Assembly (NCBI GenBank): GCA_018241425.1
Contig: JAFEDU010000003.1
Coordinates: 186,001 to 250,000 of the forward strand
Direction of reading: 5' to 3'
DNA: 64,000 nt
DNA from: Pseudomonadota bacterium
GTDB lineage: Bacteria > Pseudomonadota > Gammaproteobacteria > Steroidobacterales > Steroidobacteraceae
The translations under genes were made by a program, and so were the position numbers. The notes beneath the pieces were generated by a model. That model did not search any database and was not told the DNA's origin. It saw only the letters and a program-made list of their open reading frames with translations. Positions 16,142 through 24,855 of this stretch are shown here, piece by piece (the stretch's first letter is position 1; each line of letters opens with the position of its first letter).

Positions 16142-16985
16142 AGCGCGTGCCCTGGCGAAGCGTTACGGCGCCAAACGCGCCCTCGACGGCGCCAGCTTCC
16201 GCATCGAGTCCGGGCGCATCGTGGGGCTGATCGGCCCGAACGGCGCCGGCAAGACCACCGCCCTGAAGGCGATCCTGGGGCTCACCTCCTTCGACGGTGA
16301 GCTCAAGGTGCTGGGCTTCGACCCGCGCACGCAACGCGACGAACTCATGAAGCAGGTGTGCTTCATGGCCGACGTCGCCGTGCTGCCGCGCTGGCTGCGC
16401 GCCCGGCAGGCGGTCGAGTACTGCCGCGACGTGCACCCGCGCTTCGACGAGCAGCGCGCCCGCGAGATCCTCGGCAAGACCGAGATTCCCATGAATGCCC
16501 GCGTGCGCGAGCTCTCCAAGGGCATGGTGACCCAGCTGCACCTGGCCCTGATCCTCGCCATCGACGCGCGCCTCCTGGTGCTGGACGAGCCGACCCTCGG
16601 CCTCGACATCCTGTACCGGCGCCGCTTCTACGACACGCTCCTCAACGACTACTTCGACAAGGAGCGCACCATCCTGCTCACCACTCACCAGGTGGAGGAG
16701 GTGGAGAACCTCTTCACCGACGTGCTGTTCATCAGCCACGGCCAGGTGGTGCTCGATACCCCGGTCGAGAACCTCGGTGACCGCTTCCTGCAGCTCACCG
16801 TGAACGCCGACGCCGCCGCGCGCGCCCGGGCCCTGAAGCCCTTCTACGAGCGCGAGGTGTTCGGGCGCGTGGCCATGCTGTTCGAGAACCGCCCGGCCGC
16901 CGAGCTCGCCCCCTACGGCGAGCTGCGCACGCCGACCATCGCCGACCTGTTCGTTGCCAAGATGCAGGGGACGCTGCCCGCATGA
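16125..16985 (+). CDS. ABC transporter ATP-binding protein (YtrB-like)
   Basis: 286 residues. Walker A is GPNGAGKTT, the signature is the variant LSKGM, Walker B is LLVLDEPTLGLD, and the switch histidine lies in TTHQVEE. The C-terminal 70 residues form the extra domain seen in ABC-2 drug or peptide exporters. The ATG at 16125 lies inside the end of the regulator gene, and the frame upstream of it is a shadow of that gene. It energises the permease encoded next, with which it overlaps by four bases. Substrate unknown; YtrA-linked exporters are often tied to cell-wall-active antibiotics or envelope stress. Confidence 0.9.
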   Translation: MTAVIEARALAKRYGAKRALDGASFRIESGRIVGLIGPNGAGKTTALKAILGLTSFDGELKVLGFDPRTQRDELMKQVCFMADVAVLPRWLRARQAVEYCRDVHPRFDEQRAREILGKTEIPMNARVRELSKGMVTQLHLALILAIDARLLVLDEPTLGLDILYRRRFYDTLLNDYFDKERTILLTTHQVEEVENLFTDVLFISHGQVVLDTPVENLGDRFLQLTVNADAAARARALKPFYEREVFGRVAMLFENRPAAELAPYGELRTPTIADLFVAKMQGTLPA

Positions 16986-17902
16986 ATACCGAAACCACAA
17001 GCACGGCGCCGGCTGCCCCGGGCCGCCCGGTCACCCAGGCCGGCGCGCTCCTGGTCATGATGCGCCGCGAGTTCTGGGAGCACCGCGCCCTGTGGCTGGT
17101 GCCGACGCTGTTCGCAGGCTTCATGGCCGCCGCGGCGCTCGTGAGCACCCGCGCCTCGATCAGCATCGACGACGCCGACCGGGTGCACGCCGACCGTGCG
17201 ATGGTGCTCAACGTGAGCCAGGACGCCTTCGCCGGGATCATCTTCGCGGTCGCCGCGGTGGTGGTCTCCTTCTACGTGCTCGACTGCCTGTACGCGGAGC
17301 GCAAGGACCGCAGCATCCTCTTCTGGAAGTCCCTGCCGGTCTCCGACGGCCTCACGGTGCTGTCGAAGTTCCTGGTGGCGATCCTCGCCGTGCCGCTGCT
17401 CGCGTTCGTGCTCGCCACCGTGAGCCACCTCATCGCCCTGATCGCCTGGAGCGTGCGTGCCCGCTACGGCGGCTTTCCGGACCTCATCGGCTTCGAGCCG
17501 GTCGCCTGGGTGCGCGGAGAGGCCTTCCTCCTGGTCATCATGCTGCTCGGCGCGCTGTGGTACGCGCCGGTGGTCGCCGCCTGCATGCTCATGTCGGTGT
17601 GGATCAAGCGCGCCCCGCTCCTGTGGGCGTTCCTCGGGCCTTTCCTCCTGTGGCTCGGCGAGATCATCGTGTTCCGCACCCACTACGTGGGGAGCGTGCT
17701 GCAGTACCGCGCGGCCGGGATCTGGCGGGAGCTGTTCTCGCGCAACGGGCACGAGATCAGCATCAACGGGAACTCGCACCTCCTGAGCGACCTCAACTGG
17801 GGCGCCGCGTTCACGAACGCCAACCTGTGGCTCGGCGTGGTCGCGGCGGGACTCTTCCTGTACGCCGCGGCGCGCGTGCGCCGGTACCGCGACGACACCT
17901 GA
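16982..17902 (+). CDS. ABC-2 type transporter permease
   Basis: 306 residues with six hydrophobic segments and a cytoplasmic N terminus containing MMRREFWEHRALW, the amphipathic start common in ABC-2 permeases. After the first helix a roughly 35-residue extracytoplasmic loop contains SISIDDADRVHADRAM. The motif YAERKDRSILFWKSLPVSD is a conserved coupling-loop type sequence of this permease group. It forms the membrane part of the exporter with the preceding ATPase and shares ATGA with it. The gene ends the operon; a GC-rich inverted repeat follows at 17948-17981. Confidence 0.88.
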   Translation: MNTETTSTAPAAPGRPVTQAGALLVMMRREFWEHRALWLVPTLFAGFMAAAALVSTRASISIDDADRVHADRAMVLNVSQDAFAGIIFAVAAVVVSFYVLDCLYAERKDRSILFWKSLPVSDGLTVLSKFLVAILAVPLLAFVLATVSHLIALIAWSVRARYGGFPDLIGFEPVAWVRGEAFLLVIMLLGALWYAPVVAACMLMSVWIKRAPLLWAFLGPFLLWLGEIIVFRTHYVGSVLQYRAAGIWRELFSRNGHEISINGNSHLLSDLNWGAAFTNANLWLGVVAAGLFLYAAARVRRYRDDT

Positions 17903-17947
17903 GCACCGACTGCGGCTTCTTCCTGGCACCTGACGGCGGCAACGGAT

Positions 17948-17981
17948 AGCCGGCGGCAGCACGCGGCGCCGCGCGCCGGCT
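17948..17981 (+). terminator. GC-rich inverted repeat after the ABC operon
   Basis: AGCCGGCG (17948-17955) pairs with CGCCGGCT (17974-17981), and the loop contains the 12-base palindrome CGCGGCGCCGCG. It lies 46 bases after the permease stop and is a plausible transcription end. There is no U-tract, so a factor-independent terminator is not certain. Confidence 0.35.
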
Positions 17982-18140
17982 CGTCCCCGCGTACGGATAT
18001 CTACGGATTGTTATCGAGTGCGCGGCCTGCACGGGCCGGTACCGCTGAACCCGCGGCATGCCCACGACCGCCGCCTTGTTGTATACGTACCGGTTACAGC
18101 GATATGCCTCAACCTACCTGATCGGACCGGCGGCCCAACC

Positions 18141-19865
18141 ATGCTCATCACCGTCCTCAGACTCATCGTCATCATCCTGGTGGCGACCTTCGCCGGTTGC
18201 GGCAGCCCCAGGGAATCGACGCAGCCCGCGCGGGTGGTCGCCGACACCATTTATTACGGCGGCGACATCGTCACCGTAAACGACCGCGAGCCGACCGCCG
18301 AGGCGCTCGCCGTGAAGGACGGCAAGATCCTGGCCTTGGGCACCCGCGCCGCCCTCGAGGCAGCCCACAAGGGAGCCTCCACCACGCTGACCGACCTCAA
18401 GGGTCACGCGCTGCTGCCGGGATTCGTCGACCCCCACAGCCACTACATCCAGTCCCTGGCAGTCGCGAACCAGGCGAACGTTTACGCCCCGCCTTCCGGG
18501 CCCGCGCACGACGTCGAGAGCCTGATCGCGGCGATGAAGGCGTTCCGGGAGGCACACCAGGTCCCCAAGGGCGAGCTCATCCAGGCGTACGGGTACGACG
18601 ACACGGTGATGCCGGGCGGCCGGCTCCTGAACCGCGACGACCTCGATCGCGCCTTCCCCGACAACCCCGTGATGGTGGGCCACGTCTCCATGCACGGCGT
18701 CGTGATGAACTCGGCGGCGCTGAAGCAATACGGGATCTCGGCCAGCACCAAGACGCCCCCGGGCGGAGTCATCGTCCGCAAGCCCGGCACCAGCGAGCCC
18801 TACGGGCTCATCATGGAGACCGCCTACCTCCCGGTGTTCGCCGCGCTGCCGAAGCCGACCGCCGAGCAGGAGGTGGCGTTCTCGCGGGCCGGGCAGCTGC
18901 TCTATGCCGAGGCCGGCATCACCACCGCGCAGGAGGGGGCGACCCACGCCGGCGACATCGAGGTCATGCAGCGTGCGGCGGCCGCGCAGCCCAACCTCAT
19001 CGACGTGGTGGCCTATCCGTTCATCACCGACCTCGACCCGATCCTGAAGCTCGCGCCGGTGGACACCTGGGGCAAGTACGACCGCGGACTCAAGATCGGC
19101 GGGGTGAAGATCACCTCCGACGGTTCCCCGCAGGGGCGCACCGCCTACTTCACGACGCCTTACCTCGCCGGGGGCCCGAGCGGCGAGAAGAACTGGCGTG
19201 GCGAGCCGACTTTCCCGAAGGCGGACCTGGAGGCTGCCGTGCGCCGGGTGCACGACATGAAGGTGCCGCTCAACGTCCACGCGAACGGCGATGCGGCCAT
19301 CGACATGACGCTGGATGCGGTGGAGAAGGCCGCCGGTGGACCTGCAGGGCCTGACTGGAAGGTGACGATCATCCATGCCCAGTTCGTGCGCCGCGACCAG
19401 CTCGAGCGGATGAAGAAGCTCGGCGTGACTCCCTCGCTGTACACCCTGCACACCTACTACTTCGCCGAAGCGCACCTCAAGAACCGCGGGCCGGACCAGA
19501 CGATGTACATCAGCCCCATGCGCGATGCGATCGACCTGGGGCTGCGTCCTACCAATCACACCGACTTCGTGGTCGCCCCGCTCGACCAGATGATGGTGAT
19601 GTGGTCGGCCGTCAACCGCATCTCCCGCGGCGGCGCCGTCATCGGGCCCGGGCAGCGCATCACCCCGCTCGAGGCACTCAAGGCGCAGACCATCGACCCG
19701 GCCTACCAGTACGGCGAGCAGGATTCCAAGGGGACCCTCGAGCCGGGCAAGCGGGCGGACCTCGTGATCCTGGATCGCAATCCGCTGAAGGTGGACCCGC
19801 TCGAGATCAAGGACATCCGGGTCCTGGAGACGATCAAGGACGGTACCCCGATCTATACGCGCTGA
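18141..19865 (+). CDS. Lipoprotein amidohydrolase (YtcJ-like, amidohydrolase 3)
   Basis: 574 residues. The chosen ATG gives a lipoprotein signal peptide ending in TFAGC (Cys20), so the protein is predicted to be membrane-anchored in the periplasm. It is followed by a typical amidohydrolase: the N-terminal beta domain (NDREPTAEALAVKDGKILALG), the metal motif GFVDPHSHY, KITSDGSPQGRT, NVHANGDAAID, and the C-terminal beta return (GTLEPGKRADLVILDRNP). YtcJ-type enzymes hydrolyse amide or ester-like bonds with bound zinc; the substrate is unknown. Upstream in-frame codons exist, but they would put an Arg-rich leader before the signal peptide. It stands alone on its strand and converges, seven bases away, on the MFS gene. 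Confidence 0.88.
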   Translation: MLITVLRLIVIILVATFAGCGSPRESTQPARVVADTIYYGGDIVTVNDREPTAEALAVKDGKILALGTRAALEAAHKGASTTLTDLKGHALLPGFVDPHSHYIQSLAVANQANVYAPPSGPAHDVESLIAAMKAFREAHQVPKGELIQAYGYDDTVMPGGRLLNRDDLDRAFPDNPVMVGHVSMHGVVMNSAALKQYGISASTKTPPGGVIVRKPGTSEPYGLIMETAYLPVFAALPKPTAEQEVAFSRAGQLLYAEAGITTAQEGATHAGDIEVMQRAAAAQPNLIDVVAYPFITDLDPILKLAPVDTWGKYDRGLKIGGVKITSDGSPQGRTAYFTTPYLAGGPSGEKNWRGEPTFPKADLEAAVRRVHDMKVPLNVHANGDAAIDMTLDAVEKAAGGPAGPDWKVTIIHAQFVRRDQLERMKKLGVTPSLYTLHTYYFAEAHLKNRGPDQTMYISPMRDAIDLGLRPTNHTDFVVAPLDQMMVMWSAVNRISRGGAVIGPGQRITPLEALKAQTIDPAYQYGEQDSKGTLEPGKRADLVILDRNPLKVDPLEIKDIRVLETIKDGTPIYTR

Positions 19866-19872
19866 AGTTCCT

Positions 19873-21336
19873 TCAGGCGGCGGCCGCGCGCTCGAGCTGC
19901 GCCTTGAGCCCGCGGCTCGCGAGCAGGTAGTGCAGCGCCGCCCACAGGTGCAGCGTCACGGTGACGAGGATGCCCAGGCGCGAGGCCTGGCGCAGCGTCG
20001 CGCCGCAGGCCGCCACCGCTTCCGCCGGGCTTCCGTGAGGCGCAGCGCCCCCGGGGCAGGAGAGGTGAAACTGCGCGACCGTGCCGCCCGGCCGCAGGGC
20101 GTCGGCGAGCGCCGTCCAAGGTCCGCTCCCGGGATGCGCATGGAACGCGCCGGCCAGCTGATCGATCAGGAAGCCGGTGAAGAGCGCACCTCCGCCCAGG
20201 GCCACGACGTTGAGGCACAGGAACAGGAGCGCGGTCGCCGTCGCCCGGGCGCGCGCCGGCACCAGGTTCTGCACCACCCCGAAGCTCGGCGCGAGCGAGG
20301 TGTACTGGAAGAACCCCGGGATCGCCAGCAGCACCGCCGCCAGGCGCCAGTCCGGGCTGAGGAACGAGGCCACGTAGAAGGGCGTGGCGCACAGCAGGCC
20401 GAGCGCCGGCACGAGCGCGTACCAGCGCGTGCTGCGCGCCCCGAGGAAGTCGCTCAGGTAGCCGCCAGCCAGGGTGCCGAGCGCCACCGGCACGCTGCCG
20501 ACGATGCCCAGCACCAGACCCGAGGTCGCGTAATCGAGCCCGAACGCGCGCGCGTAGTAGGCGGGGATGAACGCCCACGAGCCGTAGGAGGCGAACGAGG
20601 ACACCGTGAGCCCCACGATCAGATTCGCGGCCGGTAAGCTTCCGAACAGCGTGCGCAGCACGGCTGCGAGCGCCTTCAGCTCACCGCCGAGCGAGAAGGG
20701 GGCGGGCGGTGCGGCCGGGGTACCGTCCGACAGGCCACGCACCGGCTCGGTCACCGACAGCCGCAGCACGAGCGCCAGCAGGATCCCCGGGGCGCCGATC
20801 GCGATGCAGGCCGCGCGCCAGCCGTAGTGCAGGGTGACGTAGCCGCCCACCAGCGCCACGAACAGGTAGCCGAGCGACAGCCCACACGAGTACACCGCGA
20901 GCGCGCTGGTGCGCCGGCCGCGCTCGTAGTAGTCCGAGATCAGCGAGTGGGCGCAGGGCGAGCAGCCGGCCTCGCCGACTCCCACCCCGATGCGGGCGAG
21001 CACCAGCTGCAGGTAAGAGCCGGTGGCAGCGAACAGGGTGGTGAACCCGGACCACACCGCGAGCGCCACGGCCAGGAGCGACACGCGATTCACGCGCTCC
21101 GCCAGGCGCGCGGTGGGAATGCCGCTCAGGGCGTAGAGCGCGGCGAAGGCCGTGCCGGCCAGCAGGCCGAGCTGGGTGTCCGAGAGCCTGAGGTCGAGCT
21201 TCATCGCCTGCCCGATCACCGGGATCAGGCTGCGCTGGGCGGAGTTGCAGGTGTAGACGAGCACCAGGAGCGCGAGCGCCGTGCGCCGCTCGCGCCGCTG
21301 CGCGCCTACCGCATCGGCTGGCCCCACGGCGGCCAC
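19873..21336 (-). CDS. MFS transporter, Spinster-like
   Basis: 487 residues with twelve predicted helices. Features of the Spinster-like MFS branch are visible: SAQRSLIPVIGQAMKLDL in the first helix, LSDTQLGLLAGTAFAALYALSGIPTARLAERV around helix 2 and the A motif, and GVGVGEAGCSP. An inserted loop of about 50 residues between the last helices (near residues 385-435) contains three cysteines and lies outside the membrane. Bacterial members carry diverse organic or lipid-like solutes; the substrate is not known. The GTG start directly abuts the TAG stop of the dioxygenase gene, so translation is probably coupled and the two proteins may handle the same compound. Confidence 0.85.
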   Translation of the reverse strand: MAAVGPADAVGAQRRERRTALALLVLVYTCNSAQRSLIPVIGQAMKLDLRLSDTQLGLLAGTAFAALYALSGIPTARLAERVNRVSLLAVALAVWSGFTTLFAATGSYLQLVLARIGVGVGEAGCSPCAHSLISDYYERGRRTSALAVYSCGLSLGYLFVALVGGYVTLHYGWRAACIAIGAPGILLALVLRLSVTEPVRGLSDGTPAAPPAPFSLGGELKALAAVLRTLFGSLPAANLIVGLTVSSFASYGSWAFIPAYYARAFGLDYATSGLVLGIVGSVPVALGTLAGGYLSDFLGARSTRWYALVPALGLLCATPFYVASFLSPDWRLAAVLLAIPGFFQYTSLAPSFGVVQNLVPARARATATALLFLCLNVVALGGGALFTGFLIDQLAGAFHAHPGSGPWTALADALRPGGTVAQFHLSCPGGAAPHGSPAEAVAACGATLRQASRLGILVTVTLHLWAALHYLLASRGLKAQLERAAAA

Positions 21337-22209
21337 CTAGCGCTGGGCCGCGCGCGCTTCCTCGGTCCAGTCGGGCTCGACGTAGAACGGGCCCGGGCGC
21401 TCGTGCAGCGCCTCGTACTTGCAGATCTGCGGCTCCGGGCCGAGCGGGGTTGACACCCCGTCGCGGAAGGCCCACTCGCCGCGGTCACTGTCGGCCGCGC
21501 GCGTGTAGCTGTTGATCATGAAGCGCCGGTCGAAGTCGCTCAGGTTGGGCGCCGAGCCGTGCACGGTATAGAGCGTCCACAGCAGGAGGTCGCCCGGCTC
21601 CATCTCGCAGGTGATCACGGACGCGGGGTCCAGCCCCACCTTCACCAGGTCCTCATCCGGGGTGCTCCCGGTCATGATGGTGCCGTCCTCGGACAGGCCG
21701 AGGTAGCCCTTGAGGTGGCTGCGCGGGATGATGCGCAGCGCGCCGTTGGCGGCGGTCTGCCGGTCGATCGCAAGCCCGGTGTTGACCGTCCCGTACAGGA
21801 GGTTGCGCACCGCGGCCGCGTTGCGGAAGCGTGCATCCTGGTGGTAGCGGTAGAAGGTGTACTTCGCGCCGGGCGGCTTCCAGTGCACCTGGTGCGTGAT
21901 CTGCTTGATGTCGCGCCCGAGGAAGGGCTCGAGGACGGCAAGGTAGCGCGGGTCGCGCCGCATCGACTCCAGCAGCGGGGAGATCCACGCCGTCCAGTGC
22001 GCCTGCAGCATCACCCGGCGGTGCGCCCTGGGGTCGTCCAGGATCTCCAGCAGCAGGTTCTTGTGCCGGTAGGTCGCGTGGTGGTCGCGCACCGCATCCG
22101 CGTACACGCGGTCGACCTCGGCGCCGATCGCCGCCATGTCCGCGCGCGGCAGGAACCCGCGCACGATGGCGTAGCCCTCCTCGTGGAGCTGTTGGACGAC
22201 TCCTCGCAT
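21337..22209 (-). CDS. Phytanoyl-CoA dioxygenase (PhyH) family Fe(II)/2-oxoglutarate oxygenase
   Basis: 290 residues. The 2-His-1-Asp iron triad is visible: H123 and D125 in RYHQDARF, and H217 in YTVHGSA, with a nearby arginine (DRRF) for 2-oxoglutarate. The start ATG at 22209 has GAGGGG four bases upstream; frames extending beyond it lack homology-like character. PhyH proteins hydroxylate diverse lipids, natural products and small acids. The substrate is not predictable here. The MFS gene follows without a gap, suggesting a small oxidation-plus-transport unit. Confidence 0.88.
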   Translation of the reverse strand: MRGVVQQLHEEGYAIVRGFLPRADMAAIGAEVDRVYADAVRDHHATYRHKNLLLEILDDPRAHRRVMLQAHWTAWISPLLESMRRDPRYLAVLEPFLGRDIKQITHQVHWKPPGAKYTFYRYHQDARFRNAAAVRNLLYGTVNTGLAIDRQTAANGALRIIPRSHLKGYLGLSEDGTIMTGSTPDEDLVKVGLDPASVITCEMEPGDLLLWTLYTVHGSAPNLSDFDRRFMINSYTRAADSDRGEWAFRDGVSTPLGPEPQICKYEALHERPGPFYVEPDWTEEARAAQR

Positions 22210-22437
22210 GGATCCCCTCGTGGCGCCGGCGGCGCCCTTGCAAACCGGATGCGACGCTACCACCGATCGGCCCCGCGCCCCTAGCCAAAAAGGCGCTCGC
22301 CGCATCGAATAATTCGCTTGTAGACTGCGCCGACTGCCCGCGGCGCGATAGCTCTCGGGTATCGCGGCGATGGAAAGAAGCGATTGGCCGACCCGGCGCA
22401 GGCGATGCTTAAATGACTCCCAACAAAGGAGTACCCC
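22210..22437. other. Divergent control region between the dioxygenase and dps
   Basis: 228 bases without a gene. It must hold the promoters for two divergent units. Short palindromes are present: CGAATAATTCG at 22306-22316, and the hairpin listed separately. I find no convincing OxyR or sigma-70 match for dps. Confidence 0.4.
22344..22366. repeat. 7-bp inverted repeat upstream of dps
   Basis: CGCGATA (22344-22350) and TATCGCG (22360-22366) are perfect inverted arms around a nine-base centre, 72 bases upstream of the dps start. It could be a regulator site or a leader hairpin; nothing in the sequence decides between them. Confidence 0.4.
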
Positions 22438-22920
22438 ATGTACGAGACCCACAATGACCTGCCGGCCGGCACCCGCGCCCGGGTGGTGAAGATCCTGAAC
22501 GAGCGCCTCGCGGATGCGCTGGACCTGAACATGCAGGTGAAGCACGCCCACTGGAACGTCAAGGGACCGACCTTCATCGCCCTGCACGAGCTGTTCGACA
22601 AGATCGCCGAGAGCATCGAGGACCAGGTGGACAGCATCGCCGAGCGCGCCACCGCCTTAGGAGGCACGGCCCACGGGACGCTGGCCACCGTGGCACGCAC
22701 CACGACGCTCAAGCCCTATCCGGCCACCATCGTGGACGGGCAGGCACACGTGAAGGCCCTGGTCGCCGTGGTAGCGGACTTCGGCGGCAAGGTGCGCGCT
22801 GCCATCGAGGCCACCGCCAAGCTCGGGGACGCGGGCACGTCCGATCTCTTCACCGGCATCTCGCGCGAGATCGACAAGCAGCTGTGGTTCCTCGAGGCGC
22901 ACCTGCACGCCAAGCGCTGA
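22438..22920 (+). CDS. dps: Dps-family ferritin-like DNA-protection protein
   Basis: 160 residues, usual Dps length. The ferroxidase signature is present: KHAHWNVKGP supplies the inter-subunit histidine (H38), then LHELFDKIAESIEDQVDSIAER supplies H50, D54 and downstream acidic ligands. Dps forms dodecamers that oxidise Fe(II) with peroxide and store the iron, and some members bind DNA. The short N terminus here has few lysines, so DNA binding is uncertain. A strong ribosome site (AAAGGAG) precedes the ATG. The gene is followed after 25 bases by the Mla-type operon, with which it may share some readthrough. Confidence 0.95.
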   Translation: MYETHNDLPAGTRARVVKILNERLADALDLNMQVKHAHWNVKGPTFIALHELFDKIAESIEDQVDSIAERATALGGTAHGTLATVARTTTLKPYPATIVDGQAHVKALVAVVADFGGKVRAAIEATAKLGDAGTSDLFTGISREIDKQLWFLEAHLHAKR

Positions 22921-22945
22921 GGCCGTGATGCCCGCCGCCTGCTAA

Positions 22946-24085
22946 ATGGGAGTCGAGGTCCGCCGCAACGCCGACGCACTCGAGCTCGCGCTGAGCGGGG
23001 AGTGGGGTGCGCGCGAGTTCAGCGACCTGGACGGCGCGCTGCACGCGGTCGAGATCGCCGGCGCGCGGCGCGTGTCCATCGACGCGCGCGGCGTCGGCAC
23101 CCTGGACCTGACCGGCGCCTGGGCGCTCCACCAGTTCGTGGCGCGCGCGCGGGAGGCGGGCGCGGAGGTGTCCTTCGCCGGCGCCGCCCCCGACCAGCTG
23201 CGCCTCCTGGACGAGACGCTGAAGGAGGCCGACCGCGGCGTCGAGGCGCTGCCGCCGCCGGCCCCGGCCGGTGCCACCCACGGGCCGGTCGTGCGCCTGC
23301 TGGTGCGGGTCGGGCGCCGCAGCGTTGCGGTCGCGGGACGCTTCCTGGAAGGGCTGGCCTTCGTCGGCCGCAGCACCGTCACGGCCTTCCTCGCCACCCT
23401 GCGGCCGAAGCACCTGCGGCCGATCTCGATCGCCCGGCACGTCTACGACACCGGCATCACCGCGCTGCCGATCGTCGCCCTCATCGCCTTCCTGATCAGC
23501 GTGATCATCGCCTACATGAGCGCGACGCAGCTGCGCGGCCTGGGAGCGGACATCTACGTGGTGGACCTCGTGACCATCGGCGTGCTGCGCGAGCTCGGGG
23601 TCCTGCTGACCTCGATCATCGTCGCCGGCCGCTCCGGCAGCGCCTTCGCGGCCGAGCTCGGCTCGATGAAGCTCAACCAGGAGGTCGACGCGCTGGTCGC
23701 GACCGGCGTGGATCCCTTCGAGGTGCTGGTGGTGCCGCGCCTGGTGGCGCTCACCATCGCGCTGCCGCTGCTGACGGTGGTGGCGGACCTGGTGGGACTC
23801 GCGGGCGGTGCCTTCCTGTGCCACTTCCTCCTGGACATGCCGTTCAACCAGTACGTCGGCCGGGTCAACGATGCCATCGCCAGCACCACCTTCTGGGTCG
23901 GCGTGATCAAGGCGCCCGTGTTCGCGCTCCTGATCGGGTTCGCCGGCTGCTACCGCGGCATGCAGGTGCGCTCCTCCGCCCGCGAGCTCGGGCGCCTGGT
24001 GACGGTGGCGGTGGTGCAGGCGATCTTCCTGGTGATCCTCGCCGACGCGGTGTTCGCGGTGCTCTTCATGAAGCTGGACATCTGA
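22946..24085 (+). CDS. mlaE: MlaE-type lipid ABC permease with fused N-terminal STAS domain
   Basis: 379 residues. Residues 1-90 form a STAS domain (VSIDARGVGTLDLTGAWAL), the counterpart of the separate MlaB protein of E. coli. A linker leads to the MlaE permease (about 130-379) with HVYDTGITALPIVALIAFLISVIIAYMSA, the conserved ELGVLLTSIIVAGRSGSAFAAELGSMK and the EVDALVATG loop. MlaE is the inner-membrane subunit of a complex that moves phospholipids between the two membranes. It heads a four-gene operon and overlaps the ATPase gene by one base (TGATG). The fusion guarantees one STAS domain per permease. Confidence 0.9.
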   Translation: MGVEVRRNADALELALSGEWGAREFSDLDGALHAVEIAGARRVSIDARGVGTLDLTGAWALHQFVARAREAGAEVSFAGAAPDQLRLLDETLKEADRGVEALPPPAPAGATHGPVVRLLVRVGRRSVAVAGRFLEGLAFVGRSTVTAFLATLRPKHLRPISIARHVYDTGITALPIVALIAFLISVIIAYMSATQLRGLGADIYVVDLVTIGVLRELGVLLTSIIVAGRSGSAFAAELGSMKLNQEVDALVATGVDPFEVLVVPRLVALTIALPLLTVVADLVGLAGGAFLCHFLLDMPFNQYVGRVNDAIASTTFWVGVIKAPVFALLIGFAGCYRGMQVRSSARELGRLVTVAVVQAIFLVILADAVFAVLFMKLDI

Positions 24086-24855
24086 TGTACCCCGTCGTGG
24101 AAGTGAAGGGACTGGTCAACCGCTTCGGCACGCAGGTCGTGCACGACGGCCTCGACATGACGGTCGAGCGCGACGAGGTGTTCGGCATCGTCGGCGGTTC
24201 GGGCACCGGCAAGAGCGTGCTCCTGCGCACCATCCTGGGACTGCAGCGCCCGCAGGCCGGCGAGATCCGCATCGACGGCCAGGACATCACGCACATGGAC
24301 GAACGCCAGCTGCGCGAGGTCAAGTCGCACTATGGGGTGAGCTTCCAGTCCGGGGCGCTGTACTCGGGGCTCACGGTGCGCGAGAACGTGCAGCTGCCGA
24401 TGCTCGAGTACCTGCGCCTGAGCCCGCAGGCCCTGGACGACCTGGCGATGCTCAAGATCCGCCTGGTGGGCCTCAATCCCGGGGCCGCCGGCAAGTACCC
24501 GAGCGAGCTGTCCGGCGGCATGGTCAAGCGCGCCGCGCTCGCCCGCGCCCTGGCGCTCGACCCGCGCCTGCTGTTCCTCGACGAGCCGACCTCGGGCCTC
24601 GACCCGGTGAGCGCGGCCGCCTTCGACGACCTGGTGCTCTACCTGCAGAGGGAGCTGAAGCTCACCATCGTCATGATCACGCACGATCTGGACAGCATCT
24701 TCCGTACCTGCAATCGTGTCGGGGTGATCGTGGACAAGCGCATGGTCTCGGACACCCTGGCGAAGATCGTCGACTACCCGAACCCGTGGATCCAGGAGTA
24801 CTTCCACGGCGAGCGGGCCCGCGCGCGACTGGGGGAGCTGCAGCATGGAACGTGA
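24085..24855 (+). CDS. mlaF: MlaF-type lipid ABC transporter ATPase
   Basis: 256 residues. Walker A GGSGTGKSV, signature LSGGMVKRAALARAL, Walker B LLFLDEPTSGLDP and switch MITHDLDS are intact. The N-terminal and C-terminal sequence (FGTQVVHDGLD; NPWIQEYFHG) is that of the MlaF branch. It powers MlaE-MCE phospholipid transport at the inner membrane. It overlaps the next gene by 11 bases, so all four proteins of the operon are made from one message. Confidence 0.93.
   Translation: MYPVVEVKGLVNRFGTQVVHDGLDMTVERDEVFGIVGGSGTGKSVLLRTILGLQRPQAGEIRIDGQDITHMDERQLREVKSHYGVSFQSGALYSGLTVRENVQLPMLEYLRLSPQALDDLAMLKIRLVGLNPGAAGKYPSELSGGMVKRAALARALALDPRLLFLDEPTSGLDPVSAAAFDDLVLYLQRELKLTIVMITHDLDSIFRTCNRVGVIVDKRMVSDTLAKIVDYPNPWIQEYFHGERARARLGELQHGT

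Noticed and set aside
22306..22316. CGAATAATTCG palindrome as a regulator site shared with GGAATAATTCC at 51914-51924
   Set aside because: Both are short and share only the ATAAT centre expected of -10-like sequence in a GC-rich genome. Two occurrences do not establish a motif.
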